Positions 51,661 to 60,910 of a stretch of 64,000 bases of DNA are shown in pieces. The position numbers were made by a program, and so were the translations under genes. The notes under the pieces are model-generated. The model saw only the letters and a program-made list of their open reading frames with translations, was not told the DNA's origin and searched no databases. How positions within the stretch are numbered: the stretch's first letter is position 1; each line of letters opens with the position of its first letter. The stretch comes from Affinirhizobium lemnae (GTDB lineage Bacteria; Pseudomonadota; Alphaproteobacteria; Rhizobiales; Rhizobiaceae): NCBI RefSeq assembly GCF_022968395.1, contig NZ_JALJQZ010000004.1, forward strand, positions 35,316 to 99,315. Reading direction: 5' to 3'.

Positions 51661-52689
51661 ATGAACCTCAAACCCAATACCAATCTCAGCAGTCTTTATC
51701 GCACCATGCGGCGCATCCGCACCTTTGAGGAGCGTGTGGGAGAACTGTTCATTCGCGGCCAGTCGGCTGGCTCCATGCTGCATCTCTCCATCGGCGAAGA
51801 ATCAAGTGCCGCGGGCGTCTGCGCGGTCATGAAGCCGCAGGATACCTTCACCACACACCATCGCGGCCACGGCATTTTTCTGGCGCGCGGCGCAGACCCA
51901 AAGCGGATGATGGCGGAAATCGGTGGCAAGGAAACCGGCTATTGCCACGGCAAAGGCGGCTCCATGCACATTGCCGATATGGCCCTTGGCCATCTGGGCG
52001 CTAATGCCATTGTCGGGGGCGGTATCCCGGCAGTGGTCGGTGCGGGACTATCAAGCAAGCGTTTGAAGCAGGATTCCGTGTCCGTCGCTTTCTTTGGTGA
52101 TGGCGCCATGCAGCAGGGTATTCTCTATGAAAGCATGAATATGGCAGCGTTGTGGGATCTGCCGGTGCTCTTTGTCTGCATCAACAACCAGTACGGCATG
52201 GGCACGCGCATCGATCAGGCCACGCGCAATACCGCGTTCGATCAACGTGCCAAGGCGTTTGGCCTCAACGGAACCGTCGTCAACGGTCTGGACGTAGAGG
52301 AAGTGCAGGCCGCCGCCCGCTGGCTGATGGATGAGGCGCGCAATGGCAAGCCCGGCTTCTTGTCCGTTGAAGTCTACCGCTTCTTCGGTCATGCCCGCAT
52401 GGACAAGAGCCCCTATCGCGATGAGGCGGAGGAGCTTGAGGGTCGCAAGAAGGACCCCGTTCTCTTTGCGCGGAACAAGTTGATCGAGACGGGGCTGGAG
52501 ACCGAACCGGCGCTCGACGAAACAGATCGCACGATTGCTGCCGAAATGGATGCGACCATTGATTTCACCGTCGAGTCCAAGGCACCGCAACTCAACACCA
52601 TGTTCCGCGATGTCTATGCCGTGGGGGAACCGGAGCCGGAGCCCGTTCGCACCCGCATTGACCGCGTTCTAGCCAGGGAAGACGTATAA
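51661..52689 (+). CDS. Thiamine-dependent dehydrogenase E1 alpha (AcoA-like)
   Basis: E1 alpha subunit of 342 residues of the pyruvate/acetoin dehydrogenase type: RRIRTFEERV start, HHRGHGIFLARG, GKGGSMHIADM, and the thiamine diphosphate motif GDGAMQQGILYESMN ending in NN. FGHARMDKSPYRD matches the phosphorylation-loop region. It decarboxylates or cleaves a keto substrate with E1 beta, passing the acyl group to a lipoyl arm. Start at 51661. The in-operon sugar transporter suggests a diketone, acyloin or keto-sugar intermediate instead of pyruvate. Confidence 0.87.
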   Translation: MNLKPNTNLSSLYRTMRRIRTFEERVGELFIRGQSAGSMLHLSIGEESSAAGVCAVMKPQDTFTTHHRGHGIFLARGADPKRMMAEIGGKETGYCHGKGGSMHIADMALGHLGANAIVGGGIPAVVGAGLSSKRLKQDSVSVAFFGDGAMQQGILYESMNMAALWDLPVLFVCINNQYGMGTRIDQATRNTAFDQRAKAFGLNGTVVNGLDVEEVQAAARWLMDEARNGKPGFLSVEVYRFFGHARMDKSPYRDEAEELEGRKKDPVLFARNKLIETGLETEPALDETDRTIAAEMDATIDFTVESKAPQLNTMFRDVYAVGEPEPEPVRTRIDRVLAREDV

Positions 52690-53663
52690 TGGCCGCGATG
52701 ACCTATAGAGACGCTCTGCGTCAGGCGCTGGATGATGCCATGAAGGAGGATCAAAGTATCGTCGTCATGGGCGAGGAAGTCGGTCGCTATGGCGGCGCCT
52801 ATGGCGTGACCAAGGACCTGATCAAGACCCACGGGCCAGAGCGCCTGATCGATACGCCAATTTCCGAACCGGCCATTATCGGCGCTGCGGTGGGTGCCGC
52901 AATGACGGGTTTGAGGCCGATTGCCGAACTCATGTACATCGACTTTCTTGGCATGACCATGGACCAGCTGGCCAATCAGGCGGCCAAGATCCGCTATATG
53001 TTCGGCGGGCAGATTGGCGTGCCCATGGTGCTGAGAACGCAAGGCGGCACCGGGCGCTCAGCCGGTGCGCAGCATTCGCAAAGCCTTGAAGGCTGGGTCA
53101 TGCATACGCCGGGGCTTCGCCTTGCCATGCCTGCCACCGTGCAGGATGCCTATCACCTTCTGCGCCAGAGCCTGACCAAGCCGGACCCGGTGGTCTTCAT
53201 CGAACACAAGGCGCTTTATACCCGCAAGGAAGAGGTGGATCTGACCTCCGAACCGCTGCCATGGGGCAAGGCCGCCGTGCGCCGCGAGGGCGGGGATCTG
53301 GTCATCGTGACCTATTCCCGGCAGGTGATCTATGCGCTGGAGGCGGCGCAAAAGCTGGCGGCCAAGGGAATCGAGGCAACAGTTATCGACCTTCGCACGC
53401 TGAACCCGCTCGATTTCGATACGGTTCGTCAGCATGTGGAACGGGTCGGCAAGGCCATGGTGGTCAGTGAAGGGGTCATGACCTCGGGCGTGGCGGCAGA
53501 GCTTGCGGCGCGCATTTCCGAAGAATGCTTCGATTTTCTGGAGCAGCCGGTGGTGCGGGTGGCGGGCGAGGACATTCCGATTTCCGTTTCGCAGGAGCTG
53601 GAATCCGGCAGTGTGCCTTCCACATCGCTGATTGCAGAGGTTGCGGAGAAGATGCTGTCATGA
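52689..53663 (+). CDS. Thiamine-dependent dehydrogenase E1 beta (AcoB-like)
   Basis: E1 beta subunit of 324 residues: MTYRDALRQALDDAMKED, VVMGEEVGRYGGAYGVTKDL, IDTPISEPAIIGAAVGAAM, and the C-terminal transketolase domain VVSEGVMTSGVAAELAARI. It shares a base with the E1 alpha stop and overlaps the next gene (ATGA), so the three subunits are made together. Forms a heterotetramer with E1 alpha. Confidence 0.9.
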   Translation: MAAMTYRDALRQALDDAMKEDQSIVVMGEEVGRYGGAYGVTKDLIKTHGPERLIDTPISEPAIIGAAVGAAMTGLRPIAELMYIDFLGMTMDQLANQAAKIRYMFGGQIGVPMVLRTQGGTGRSAGAQHSQSLEGWVMHTPGLRLAMPATVQDAYHLLRQSLTKPDPVVFIEHKALYTRKEEVDLTSEPLPWGKAAVRREGGDLVIVTYSRQVIYALEAAQKLAAKGIEATVIDLRTLNPLDFDTVRQHVERVGKAMVVSEGVMTSGVAAELAARISEECFDFLEQPVVRVAGEDIPISVSQELESGSVPSTSLIAEVAEKMLS

Positions 53664-55261
53664 ACGAGCGACTTCTCAAGATGCCGCGTCTGGGGGAAAC
53701 CATGGACGAGGGCAAGATCGTCGGCTGGTTGATAAAGCCGGGAGACAGTTTCAGCCGTGGCGATCCGATCATCGAGATCGAGACAGACAAGACCGTGGCG
53801 GAATTTCCCGCACTGGGAAATGGAAAGCTGACAGAAATTCTGGTCGATCTGGATCAGACGATTGAAGTGGGCACGCCGATTGCCCGCGTGGAACTGGGCG
53901 AGGGCCCGGACTGGACACGGGAGGAGGGCGAAGAGCCCGCGCCAGAGCCAGTCACCGCTGCAGGTGTGGAGGTGGATTTGCCCATGCCACGTCTCGGCGA
54001 AACCATGGAGGAGGGGCGTCTTTCCAAATGGTTGAAGCAGCCAGGAGAAAGCTTCACCCGTGGCGAGGCCATCGTTGAAATCGAGACGGATAAGACGCTT
54101 GCCGAATTTCCGGCCTTGAGCGATGGCGTACTGGTAAGCCTTCTGCGCAACGAGGACGAGGTGGTGACGGTGGGCGAACCGATTGCCCGCATTCTTGTGC
54201 AGCAGGCCGATGCGCAGGGCGAAACAGTGGAAGCCACACCCGTGCTGCAGTCTGCCGAGTCGCAGACCGCCACACCCACGCCTGCCCCACAGCGCAGCGC
54301 ATCTGGCTCTGAGAAACGCAGGGCAACACCGCTTGCGCGCCGTCTTGCTCGCCAGCGGGGAATCGATTTGCAAGGCATCACCGGCACAGGCAGGCGCGGG
54401 CGCATCGAAAAAGGTGATGTGCTGGGGCTGGAGCGGAATGCGCAGGTTACCCCAATCGCAGCGTCAGCCAGGGATGGCGTGCAGCTTCTTTCGCTGAAAT
54501 CCGGGCGGCTTGCCTATACTGATAATGGTGCGCAGGGCGAAACCTATCTTTTGCTGCACGGATTTTCAGGAGACAGAACCACCTGGGCGACAACCATTTC
54601 CGCCCTGCAAAGGGCGGGAAAGCGCGTGATTGCGGTGGATCTGCCTGGTCACGGATTGACGGAAATAGAGGTGAAGTCTGCCGAAGACCTTTCCCGCGAT
54701 TTGCCGGAGTTTATGCAGGCTCTACACGTCAAGCGGCTTCACCTCGTCGCCCATTCGTTGGGTGCCGTGGCCGCGGTTGATATGGCGCTGTCAAAGCCGG
54801 AAAGCATTGCTTCCCTGACCCTTATCGCACCTGCAGGTCTGGGCAGTGAGATCGATAGCGAATTCATCCGTGGCATGGCGGCTGTTTCTTCCAAGGGGGA
54901 GCTTTCGCATCTTCTGCGCAGGCTCTCGGTCAATGATGTCGCGTTGTCGGATGCTGCCCTGGAAACCTTGCGCCAGCAACTCGGTCAAGGGCGTCTCAAG
55001 GCTCTCGCAGAGGCTATCAACGGCGCTTCCGGCCAGCGGGTGGAGATCATCGGCCCTCTGCAAAAGCTGGTGACCTCGATCCCCGTCAAAGTTATTTTTG
55101 GCCTTGAAGACCGGATCATTCCGTGGAACCACGTGAAGGTGCTACCCCCGCGTGTCGCCATTCATCTTCTCTCGCGTTCCGGCCATATGCCACAATGGGA
55201 TCAGCCGCGCGATGTTCAGGACATCCTGCTTTCGTCCACAAGGGCAGGAGGTGCATTGTGA
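53660..55261 (+). CDS. Double-lipoyl/alpha-beta-hydrolase E2-like subunit (AcoC type)
   Basis: A 533-residue fusion. Two lipoyl domains (about residues 1-78 and 100-178), each with the lipoylated lysine in EIETDKT; a peripheral subunit-binding domain (ATPLARRLARQRGIDLQGIT) near 215-255; then an alpha/beta hydrolase from about 275 (LLHGFSGDRTTW, nucleophile serine in LVAHSLGAVAA, final histidine in SRSGHMPQWDQP). The usual acyltransferase core is absent. This is the acetoin-dehydrogenase E2 layout, duplicated at the lipoyl end. Start ATG overlaps the E1 beta stop; the longer upstream frame is not coding. An E3 gene is not in the window. Confidence 0.85.
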   Translation: MNERLLKMPRLGETMDEGKIVGWLIKPGDSFSRGDPIIEIETDKTVAEFPALGNGKLTEILVDLDQTIEVGTPIARVELGEGPDWTREEGEEPAPEPVTAAGVEVDLPMPRLGETMEEGRLSKWLKQPGESFTRGEAIVEIETDKTLAEFPALSDGVLVSLLRNEDEVVTVGEPIARILVQQADAQGETVEATPVLQSAESQTATPTPAPQRSASGSEKRRATPLARRLARQRGIDLQGITGTGRRGRIEKGDVLGLERNAQVTPIAASARDGVQLLSLKSGRLAYTDNGAQGETYLLLHGFSGDRTTWATTISALQRAGKRVIAVDLPGHGLTEIEVKSAEDLSRDLPEFMQALHVKRLHLVAHSLGAVAAVDMALSKPESIASLTLIAPAGLGSEIDSEFIRGMAAVSSKGELSHLLRRLSVNDVALSDAALETLRQQLGQGRLKALAEAINGASGQRVEIIGPLQKLVTSIPVKVIFGLEDRIIPWNHVKVLPPRVAIHLLSRSGHMPQWDQPRDVQDILLSSTRAGGAL

Positions 55262-55330
55262 CGCGGTGAGTGCAAGTCGCACGGCAAATTTCAGACTTGG
55301 CGCCGTCAAGAAACAAGGGCGCGGGAGGGG

Positions 55331-56839
55331 ATGATGGGTTATTTTCTGACTGCTGACGGCGGCACCGAAAGCCTGCGGGCGCGTGTTTATGATTTGACGG
55401 GCACCTGCCTTGGCAGCATTGCTGTGCCCTATGAAACCAGATTTTCAGCAGGCGCCCGTGCCGAACAGGACCCGGAAGACTGGTGGAAGGCTTTCGTGCA
55501 GGCATCCAAGGGTGCGATAGCGGAAGCGGGAATTTCGCCTTCCGACATTGAGGCCATCGCGCTTGCGACAACCAGTTGTACCGTTGTGGCGCTGGATGAA
55601 AACGGAACGGCGCTGCGCCCTGCCATCATCTGGATGGATGTGCGCGCCAACCGCGAAGCCGATGCGGTTCTGGCAACAGGCGATCAGGCGTTGACACTGA
55701 ATGGCGGCGGGCGTGGACCGGTTTCGGCCGAATGGATGATACCCAAGGCATTGTGGATTGCACGCAACGAACCAGAGATCTTCGAAAAGGCCCATACGAT
55801 CTGTGAGTATCAGGATTTCATGACCCTGAGGCTGACCGGTGAGCGGGCCGCCAGTCTGAACAATGTGACGCTGCGCTGGCATTATCAGGTGGAACAGGGC
55901 GGCTGGGCAAAGTCGCTGGTGGAAAGCCTTGGTCTTGCGGCGCTACTGGAAAAATGGCCGCAGCGCGTGGTGCCGCCCGGCGGCGTAATTGCTACTCTGA
56001 GCCGCCAAGCAGCACAGGAACTCGGTCTTTCACCCTCGGTGAAAGTGGTCCAAGGCGGGGCTGATGCGCTGATCGGTATGATTGGGCTTGGCGTGGCAAA
56101 GCCGGGGCAGCTTGCCTTGATCACCGGTTCCTCGCATCTTCAGTTCGGCGTGACGGAACAGGCGGTTCACGCCCCCGGCATCTGGGGCACTTATCGCGAT
56201 TGCGTCTATCCAGGTCGCTATATCGTGGAAGGTGGACAAACTTCGACCGGTTCCATCATTGCCTGGCTCGGTCGCTTGATGAACGGCACCATGGATCTGG
56301 CGGAACTCAACCGAAAAGCCGCCGAACTGGAGCCGGGCTGCGATGGCCTGATCGTGCAGGATCACTTTCAGGGCAACCGCACGCCCTACACCGATCCACT
56401 GTCACGCGGCGCAATTGTCGGGCTGACGCTTGCTCATGAGCCGCACCATATTTTCCGTGCGATCATGGAAGGCATCGGTCTCGGCACCCGTGCCATTCTG
56501 GATGCCATGGCATCTGCCGGTTATCGCGGCACGGAAATCACGGTGGGCGGTGGGGCAGGGGCCTCGGACCTCTGGCTGCAAATCCACGCGGATACGGCAG
56601 GTCTTCCGGTTTGCGTTCCCGCCTCGCGTGATGCACCGTCCGTTGGTGCGGCGGTTCTGGCCGCCCATGGAGCCGGGTATTTCAGCTCCATCGATGATGG
56701 CATTACCGCCATGGTTCGACCTGGAAAACGCATCGAGCCGCGCCCGCGCGAGATGGCGCTCTACAACGAGATCTACCAGCGCTATCTGGCGCTTTATCCA
56801 GCGCTTAAGAACGTAGCGAATATCGGGGCCAAACCATGA
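55331..56839 (+). CDS. FGGY-family carbohydrate kinase
   Basis: Sugar or polyol kinase of 502 residues of the hexokinase/actin fold: an N-terminal phosphate loop FLTADGGTESLRARVYD, IIWMDVRA, GGADALIGMIGLG and the GGGAGASDLWLQIHAD adenosine motif. The N-terminal glycine loop is of the ribulokinase-like (GTxS) kind. Two adjacent ATGs (55331, 55334) follow GGGAGGGG; the second has better spacing. It probably phosphorylates the imported sugar or a ketose made by the next SDR. Substrate unknown. Confidence 0.85.
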   Translation: MMGYFLTADGGTESLRARVYDLTGTCLGSIAVPYETRFSAGARAEQDPEDWWKAFVQASKGAIAEAGISPSDIEAIALATTSCTVVALDENGTALRPAIIWMDVRANREADAVLATGDQALTLNGGGRGPVSAEWMIPKALWIARNEPEIFEKAHTICEYQDFMTLRLTGERAASLNNVTLRWHYQVEQGGWAKSLVESLGLAALLEKWPQRVVPPGGVIATLSRQAAQELGLSPSVKVVQGGADALIGMIGLGVAKPGQLALITGSSHLQFGVTEQAVHAPGIWGTYRDCVYPGRYIVEGGQTSTGSIIAWLGRLMNGTMDLAELNRKAAELEPGCDGLIVQDHFQGNRTPYTDPLSRGAIVGLTLAHEPHHIFRAIMEGIGLGTRAILDAMASAGYRGTEITVGGGAGASDLWLQIHADTAGLPVCVPASRDAPSVGAAVLAAHGAGYFSSIDDGITAMVRPGKRIEPRPREMALYNEIYQRYLALYPALKNVANIGAKP

Positions 56840-57606
56840 GCGACGCGGATTTCCGCCTGGATGGCAAGACGGCGCTGATAACGGGTGCAGCAAGAGGCAT
56901 AGGTCTTGCCATTGCCGACCGACTTGCCGAGGCGGGAGCTGCGGTCATTCTGGCCGATCGCGATGCGTGTGAAGGAGAAAGCGCTGCAAGGGAGCTTCGG
57001 GCACTGGGGTTCTCTGCCCGTTTCATGACAATTGATGTTACACAGCGCGCAAGTGTCGAGATGGTGGCCGCCGAGCTGGAAAGCGAAGGCATTGCCCTCA
57101 ATGTTCTCGTCAACAATGCAGGAATTGTTCGCAATGCGCCTGCCTCGGAAATGAGTATCGAAGACTGGCAGCAAGTGATCGACATTGATCTCACCGGAGT
57201 GTTCCATTGCGCCCAGGTGTTTGGTCGCCACATGGTTCAGGCAGGCAGTGGATCAATCATCAATATCACATCAATGTGTGGCGAAATCGTCGTGCAGCCG
57301 CAGCCGCAGATTTCCTACAATGCGGCGAAGGCGGGTGCCAACCTTCTGACGAAATCGCTGGCGGTGGAATGGGCAAAATCGGGCGTGCGCGTCAATGCCG
57401 TGGCCCCCGGTTATACCGCGACAGAACTCACCTTGCGTGGCCGAAGCAATCCTGAATGGTTCGCCGCCTGGATGGCAGGCACGCCCATGGGGCGGCTGGG
57501 CGAGCCGCGCGAAATTGCAAATGCCGTTCTTTTCCTTGCTTCACCCGCTTCCAGCTTCATGACCGGCACTGTGATGACGGTAGATGGCGGCTATACCGCA
57601 CGCTAG
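56836..57606 (+). CDS. SDR-family sugar/polyol dehydrogenase
   Basis: SDR of 256 residues: ALITGAARGIGLAIADRLAE, NNAGIVRNAP, serine in NITSMCGEIV, YNAAKAG with the catalytic Tyr-Lys, and TVMTVDGGYTAR at the end. Start overlaps the kinase stop. SDRs in Rbs-FGGY operons usually oxidise a sugar or polyol to the ketose for the kinase. Last gene of the SorC-controlled run. Confidence 0.85.
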   Translation: MSDADFRLDGKTALITGAARGIGLAIADRLAEAGAAVILADRDACEGESAARELRALGFSARFMTIDVTQRASVEMVAAELESEGIALNVLVNNAGIVRNAPASEMSIEDWQQVIDIDLTGVFHCAQVFGRHMVQAGSGSIINITSMCGEIVVQPQPQISYNAAKAGANLLTKSLAVEWAKSGVRVNAVAPGYTATELTLRGRSNPEWFAAWMAGTPMGRLGEPREIANAVLFLASPASSFMTGTVMTVDGGYTAR

Positions 57607-57617
57607 AGGATGTCGTA

Positions 57618-57655
57618 GCTAAAACCACTGACGCACTTCTAGCGACAACATGTTA
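57618..57655. repeat. Dispersed rhizobial intergenic repeat (partial copy)
   Basis: TAAAACCACTGACGCACTTC resembles the second half of the repeat at 45926 (AAAACCGCTGACCCACTT). Only part is kept. It lies between the SDR and AraC genes, which are convergent. Confidence 0.4.
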
Positions 57656-57722
57656 TCGCGTGGTCCGCAAGCTACGAGTGGGCGGGGCGAGGAGACCCAT
57701 GGAAAAATGCGTGTTAACGTGA

Positions 57723-58712
57723 CTACGTTTTCACTCTAGCTCGGCGCATCTGGGATGGTGTCATCCCAAAGGATTGCCCAAATGCCTTGCTGAAGCTGCT
57801 GGGCGATGAAAAGCCCCATTTGCTCGCGATGGCCGAAATAGAATTTTCCGGATGGCTTAAAAGGTCGGCCTGCGCGCCAGACAATCTTGCGACTAACTGA
57901 TATTCACTAATTGTCTGCTGCGTAAATGCCTTGAACGAGTATTGCAGCGACCTCACACTGACACCGCTTATGGCTGCGAGAGTTTCGGGAGAGGTGACTT
58001 GATGAGGATGAGCGCGGATGTAGTCGATGGCGCGCTTCACATGCCTGGGCGCGACACTTGGCAGTCGTTGTTCTAGTCGTTCAGAGTAATTGTTGGGAAA
58101 TCCAAATAAAAAGCTATCCAGGACGAGATTTTTTAAAGACCCTGATTTCATGCTGATGAAGGACGCGACTTCTGAGAAGTTATCCTGTTCCATCAAAGCC
58201 ACAAGTTTGGTGAGTGGAACGAGCCTGGCTTGCTCTATCGGCGTTTCGTTGAAACGCAACTGGTGAGCCAGGGGCGCGTCAAGCAGTTCAGATAGACGCC
58301 TATTCAGAGCATTGTTGGACAAGGTGATGGTGGTGTGCGAACTCGCATCAAGCACATCGACGTGATCCGCATTCTGATACCCTATGACCTGACCAGCACC
58401 AACTTCAACCTGATTGGACCCGAAAGAATAGCCGACGCTCAAACTGTGCATGAAGTTGAACAATGTCACATCGAAAGGCTCGCACGGCGTGACACGGAAC
58501 CCTCCCACCGTGACCGACCGCTCCAGAAATATACCCTCGTAGGTGATTGCTTTGCCGAGGACACCGTATTGCTGCTGGCGAAGAATCGGTTCGAGTTTCA
58601 CCGCAGCATAAGATGAAGTTATATACTCGGTTACTTTCTCCAGCTCCCGAGAGCAGATATCGATCTTCTCGAAACCTGCACCGGGCATGTTTTCGTCCCG
58701 CTCACACATCAA
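57723..58712 (-). CDS. AraC-family transcriptional regulator
   Basis: A regulator of 329 residues: an N-terminal cupin-like AraC-binding domain (about 20-200) and a C-terminal double helix-turn-helix (AIDYIRAHPHQVTSPETLAA, then SGVSVRSLQYSFKAF and FSSPSSFSKAFGQSFGMTPS). The frame is AT-richer than its neighbours. It is not clearly tied to the sugar operon; it is convergent with it and divergent from the chemoreceptor gene. Target unknown. Confidence 0.87.
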   Translation of the reverse strand: MMCERDENMPGAGFEKIDICSRELEKVTEYITSSYAAVKLEPILRQQQYGVLGKAITYEGIFLERSVTVGGFRVTPCEPFDVTLFNFMHSLSVGYSFGSNQVEVGAGQVIGYQNADHVDVLDASSHTTITLSNNALNRRLSELLDAPLAHQLRFNETPIEQARLVPLTKLVALMEQDNFSEVASFISMKSGSLKNLVLDSFLFGFPNNYSERLEQRLPSVAPRHVKRAIDYIRAHPHQVTSPETLAAISGVSVRSLQYSFKAFTQQTISEYQLVARLSGAQADLLSHPENSISAIASKWGFSSPSSFSKAFGQSFGMTPSQMRRARVKT

Positions 58713-59020
58713 CCTACGTTTCCGGTCTTGCCTGGCCCGCTGGCTTGCAATCTTTTTCTCAGATTCATGTCAGACACGGGTCACTACTGCCTCAGTTGAT
58801 TTCCCAGCTTTACCGCTCGAACCTGGCGAGTTTCAATCATGGGCGCCGAGCTGCTGTCAGTTTTCTGCAAAGAATGTCATTTTAGCGCAAACTTAATCAT
58901 CGTGCTCTCTATTTTTTAGATTTGTTTAATATTTGCATCTGATTATCGCTGTGAGCGATCCAGAACAAGTCTCGAGTAAAAAATCAGTGGCATTTTCGAA
59001 TTAACGAGTAGGATCAATAT
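58713..59020. other. Divergent promoter region of AraC and chemoreceptor
   Basis: About 300 bases, AT-rich at 58895-59020. No gene supported. A GAGTAGGATC site precedes the chemoreceptor ATG. Confidence 0.4.
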
Positions 59021-60802
59021 ATGTCTGTCGTTTTTTCGCGAAACGCGCAGGATTTAATCAATGCGATCGGCAAGTCATTGGCGATCATCGAGTTCAATTT
59101 GGATGGTTCGATAATAACAGCGAATGAAAATTTCCTGAATACACTTGGTTACAGTCTTACGGAAATTGTCGGAAAACATCACAGGATCTTTGTTGATCCG
59201 TTGGAAGCCAATTCCTCTGACTATCGTGCGTTCTGGGCAAAGCTTGCAAGGGGCGAATTCGATCGGTGCCAGTACAAACGGATTACCAAATCAGGCAGGG
59301 AGATCTGGATTGAGGCCTCCTATAATCCTGTGTATCGAAGGGGCAAACCCTATAAGGTTGTCAAGGTGGCAACCGATATCACCGCGCAGAAACTCCAGGC
59401 CGCCGAGGACGCGGGCAAGCTTAACGCAATTTCGAAAGCGCAAGCCATTATCGAATTCAAGCCCGATGGCGAAATAATCACTGCCAATGAGAACTTTCTA
59501 AAGGGGCTTGGATATCGCCTGGAAGAAATTCAGGGCCGCCATCATTCGATGTTCTGCGACCCGGCCTATGCTGCCAGCGACGATTATCAGATGTTTTGGA
59601 AAAGACTGGCGCGCGGCGAATATGTGGCTGACGAATTCATGCGCTTCGGAAAAGATGGTCGAAAGGTCCACATCCAGGCATCATACAATCCGATCTTCGA
59701 TATGAACGGCACTGTCGTCAAGGTGGTCAAGTTCGCAACGGATGTGAGCGAGCGCGTCAGGAACGTCGACCGGTTGGCGGATGCTCTGCAATCGCTGGCC
59801 GAGGGGGATCTGAGACTGGAAATCCCGCAGCCCTTCTTGCCTGCCCTGGAGCGCTTGCGCCTGGATTACAATGCGGCCTCCCTCAAATTGCGCGACACAA
59901 TGCGTTCAATTCTGGATAATGCAGCTGCGATTGCAGCCGCCTCGCAACAGATCCAGACTGCATCGAACGACTTGGCGAAGCGCACGGAGCAGCAGGCTGC
60001 TTCCGTGGAACAGACGGCTGCTGCGCTGGAACAAATCACGGCGACTATTGCCGGTTCCAGCAATCGCGCTCAGGATGCAGGCAAGCTTGTGCGCTCCACG
60101 AAGGAAAGTGCGGAATATTCCGGAAAGATCGTCGATCAGGCCGTCGATGCCATGGGCAAAATCGAGCAGTCTGCCGGCGAGATCGGGAATATCATCGGCG
60201 TCATTGATGAAATTGCCTTCCAGACGAACCTTCTGGCGCTGAATGCCGGGGTTGAAGCAGCTCGCGCTGGCGAGGCCGGAAAAGGGTTTGCGGTCGTTGC
60301 GCACGAAGTAAGGGAACTCGCTCAGCGATCCGCCACGGCTGCGAAGGAAATCAAGGGACTGATCACCACTTCCAATGAACATGTGAGGAGCGGGGTGGCG
60401 TTGGTCGGTGACACTGGCAGAGCGCTGCAAGACATTGCCGAACAGGTTGTCCAAGTGGATCGAAACGTGGGAGCGATCGTAGACGCCTCTCGCGAACAGT
60501 CTACTGGCCTGAAAGAGATCAACGTTGCAATCAATACCGTCGATCATGGCACACAGCAGAATGCGGCAATGGTAGAGGAAACGTCCGCGGCCGCCCATAG
60601 TCTGGCTAAAGAGGCCCAACGGCTGTTTGACGCGATTGGTCAGTTTCAGATCGACCCGAAGGGTATCGGGAAAAAAGCCAATACCCCATACGCTTCGAAT
60701 GCCCGGCCCTCCAACTTCGCCAGTTCTGCGGCCAAGGAAAGCCCAACCTTTGTCCATCAGGGCAGGACCGCCCTGAAAAATCAAAACTGGAAAGAGTTTT
60801 AG
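59021..60802 (+). CDS. Soluble chemoreceptor with two PAS domains
   Basis: Methyl-accepting chemotaxis protein of 593 residues without transmembrane segments, so cytoplasmic. Two tandem PAS/PAC domains (about 10-120 and 132-245) are near copies: both contain ITANENFL and ASYNP. A linker with [20 protein letters not shown] looks HAMP-like. The signalling domain has the hairpin [20 protein letters not shown] followed by [20 protein letters not shown]. The protein ends NWKEF, a pentapeptide of the CheR-tethering type. PAS domains may hold heme or flavin and sense oxygen or redox state, but no diagnostic residue was confirmed. Confidence 0.9.
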   Translation: MSVVFSRNAQDLINAIGKSLAIIEFNLDGSIITANENFLNTLGYSLTEIVGKHHRIFVDPLEANSSDYRAFWAKLARGEFDRCQYKRITKSGREIWIEASYNPVYRRGKPYKVVKVATDITAQKLQAAEDAGKLNAISKAQAIIEFKPDGEIITANENFLKGLGYRLEEIQGRHHSMFCDPAYAASDDYQMFWKRLARGEYVADEFMRFGKDGRKVHIQASYNPIFDMNGTVVKVVKFATDVSERVRNVDRLADALQSLAEGDLRLEIPQPFLPALERLRLDYNAASLKLRDTMRSILDNAAAIAAASQQIQTASNDLAKRTEQQAASVEQTAAALEQITATIAGSSNRAQDAGKLVRSTKESAEYSGKIVDQAVDAMGKIEQSAGEIGNIIGVIDEIAFQTNLLALNAGVEAARAGEAGKGFAVVAHEVRELAQRSATAAKEIKGLITTSNEHVRSGVALVGDTGRALQDIAEQVVQVDRNVGAIVDASREQSTGLKEINVAINTVDHGTQQNAAMVEETSAAAHSLAKEAQRLFDAIGQFQIDPKGIGKKANTPYASNARPSNFASSAAKESPTFVHQGRTALKNQNWKEF

Positions 60803-60837
60803 TGTCCGGACAGGCATGGCGCCAAGACAACTCGGCG

Positions 60838-60898
60838 CCATGCTCTATCTCTTTGTTTCAGGTAGGCCGCACGTTAAACCGATGGCCTACTTGTAATG
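60838..60898. repeat. Dispersed rhizobial intergenic repeat (copy 2)
   Basis: Contains ATGCTCTATCTCTTTGTTTC and GTTAAACCGATGGCCTACTT, related to the repeat at 45926. It sits between two convergent genes, where it may also form part of a terminator. Confidence 0.5.
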
Positions 60899-60910
60899 GA
60901 CGCGAGCTGG

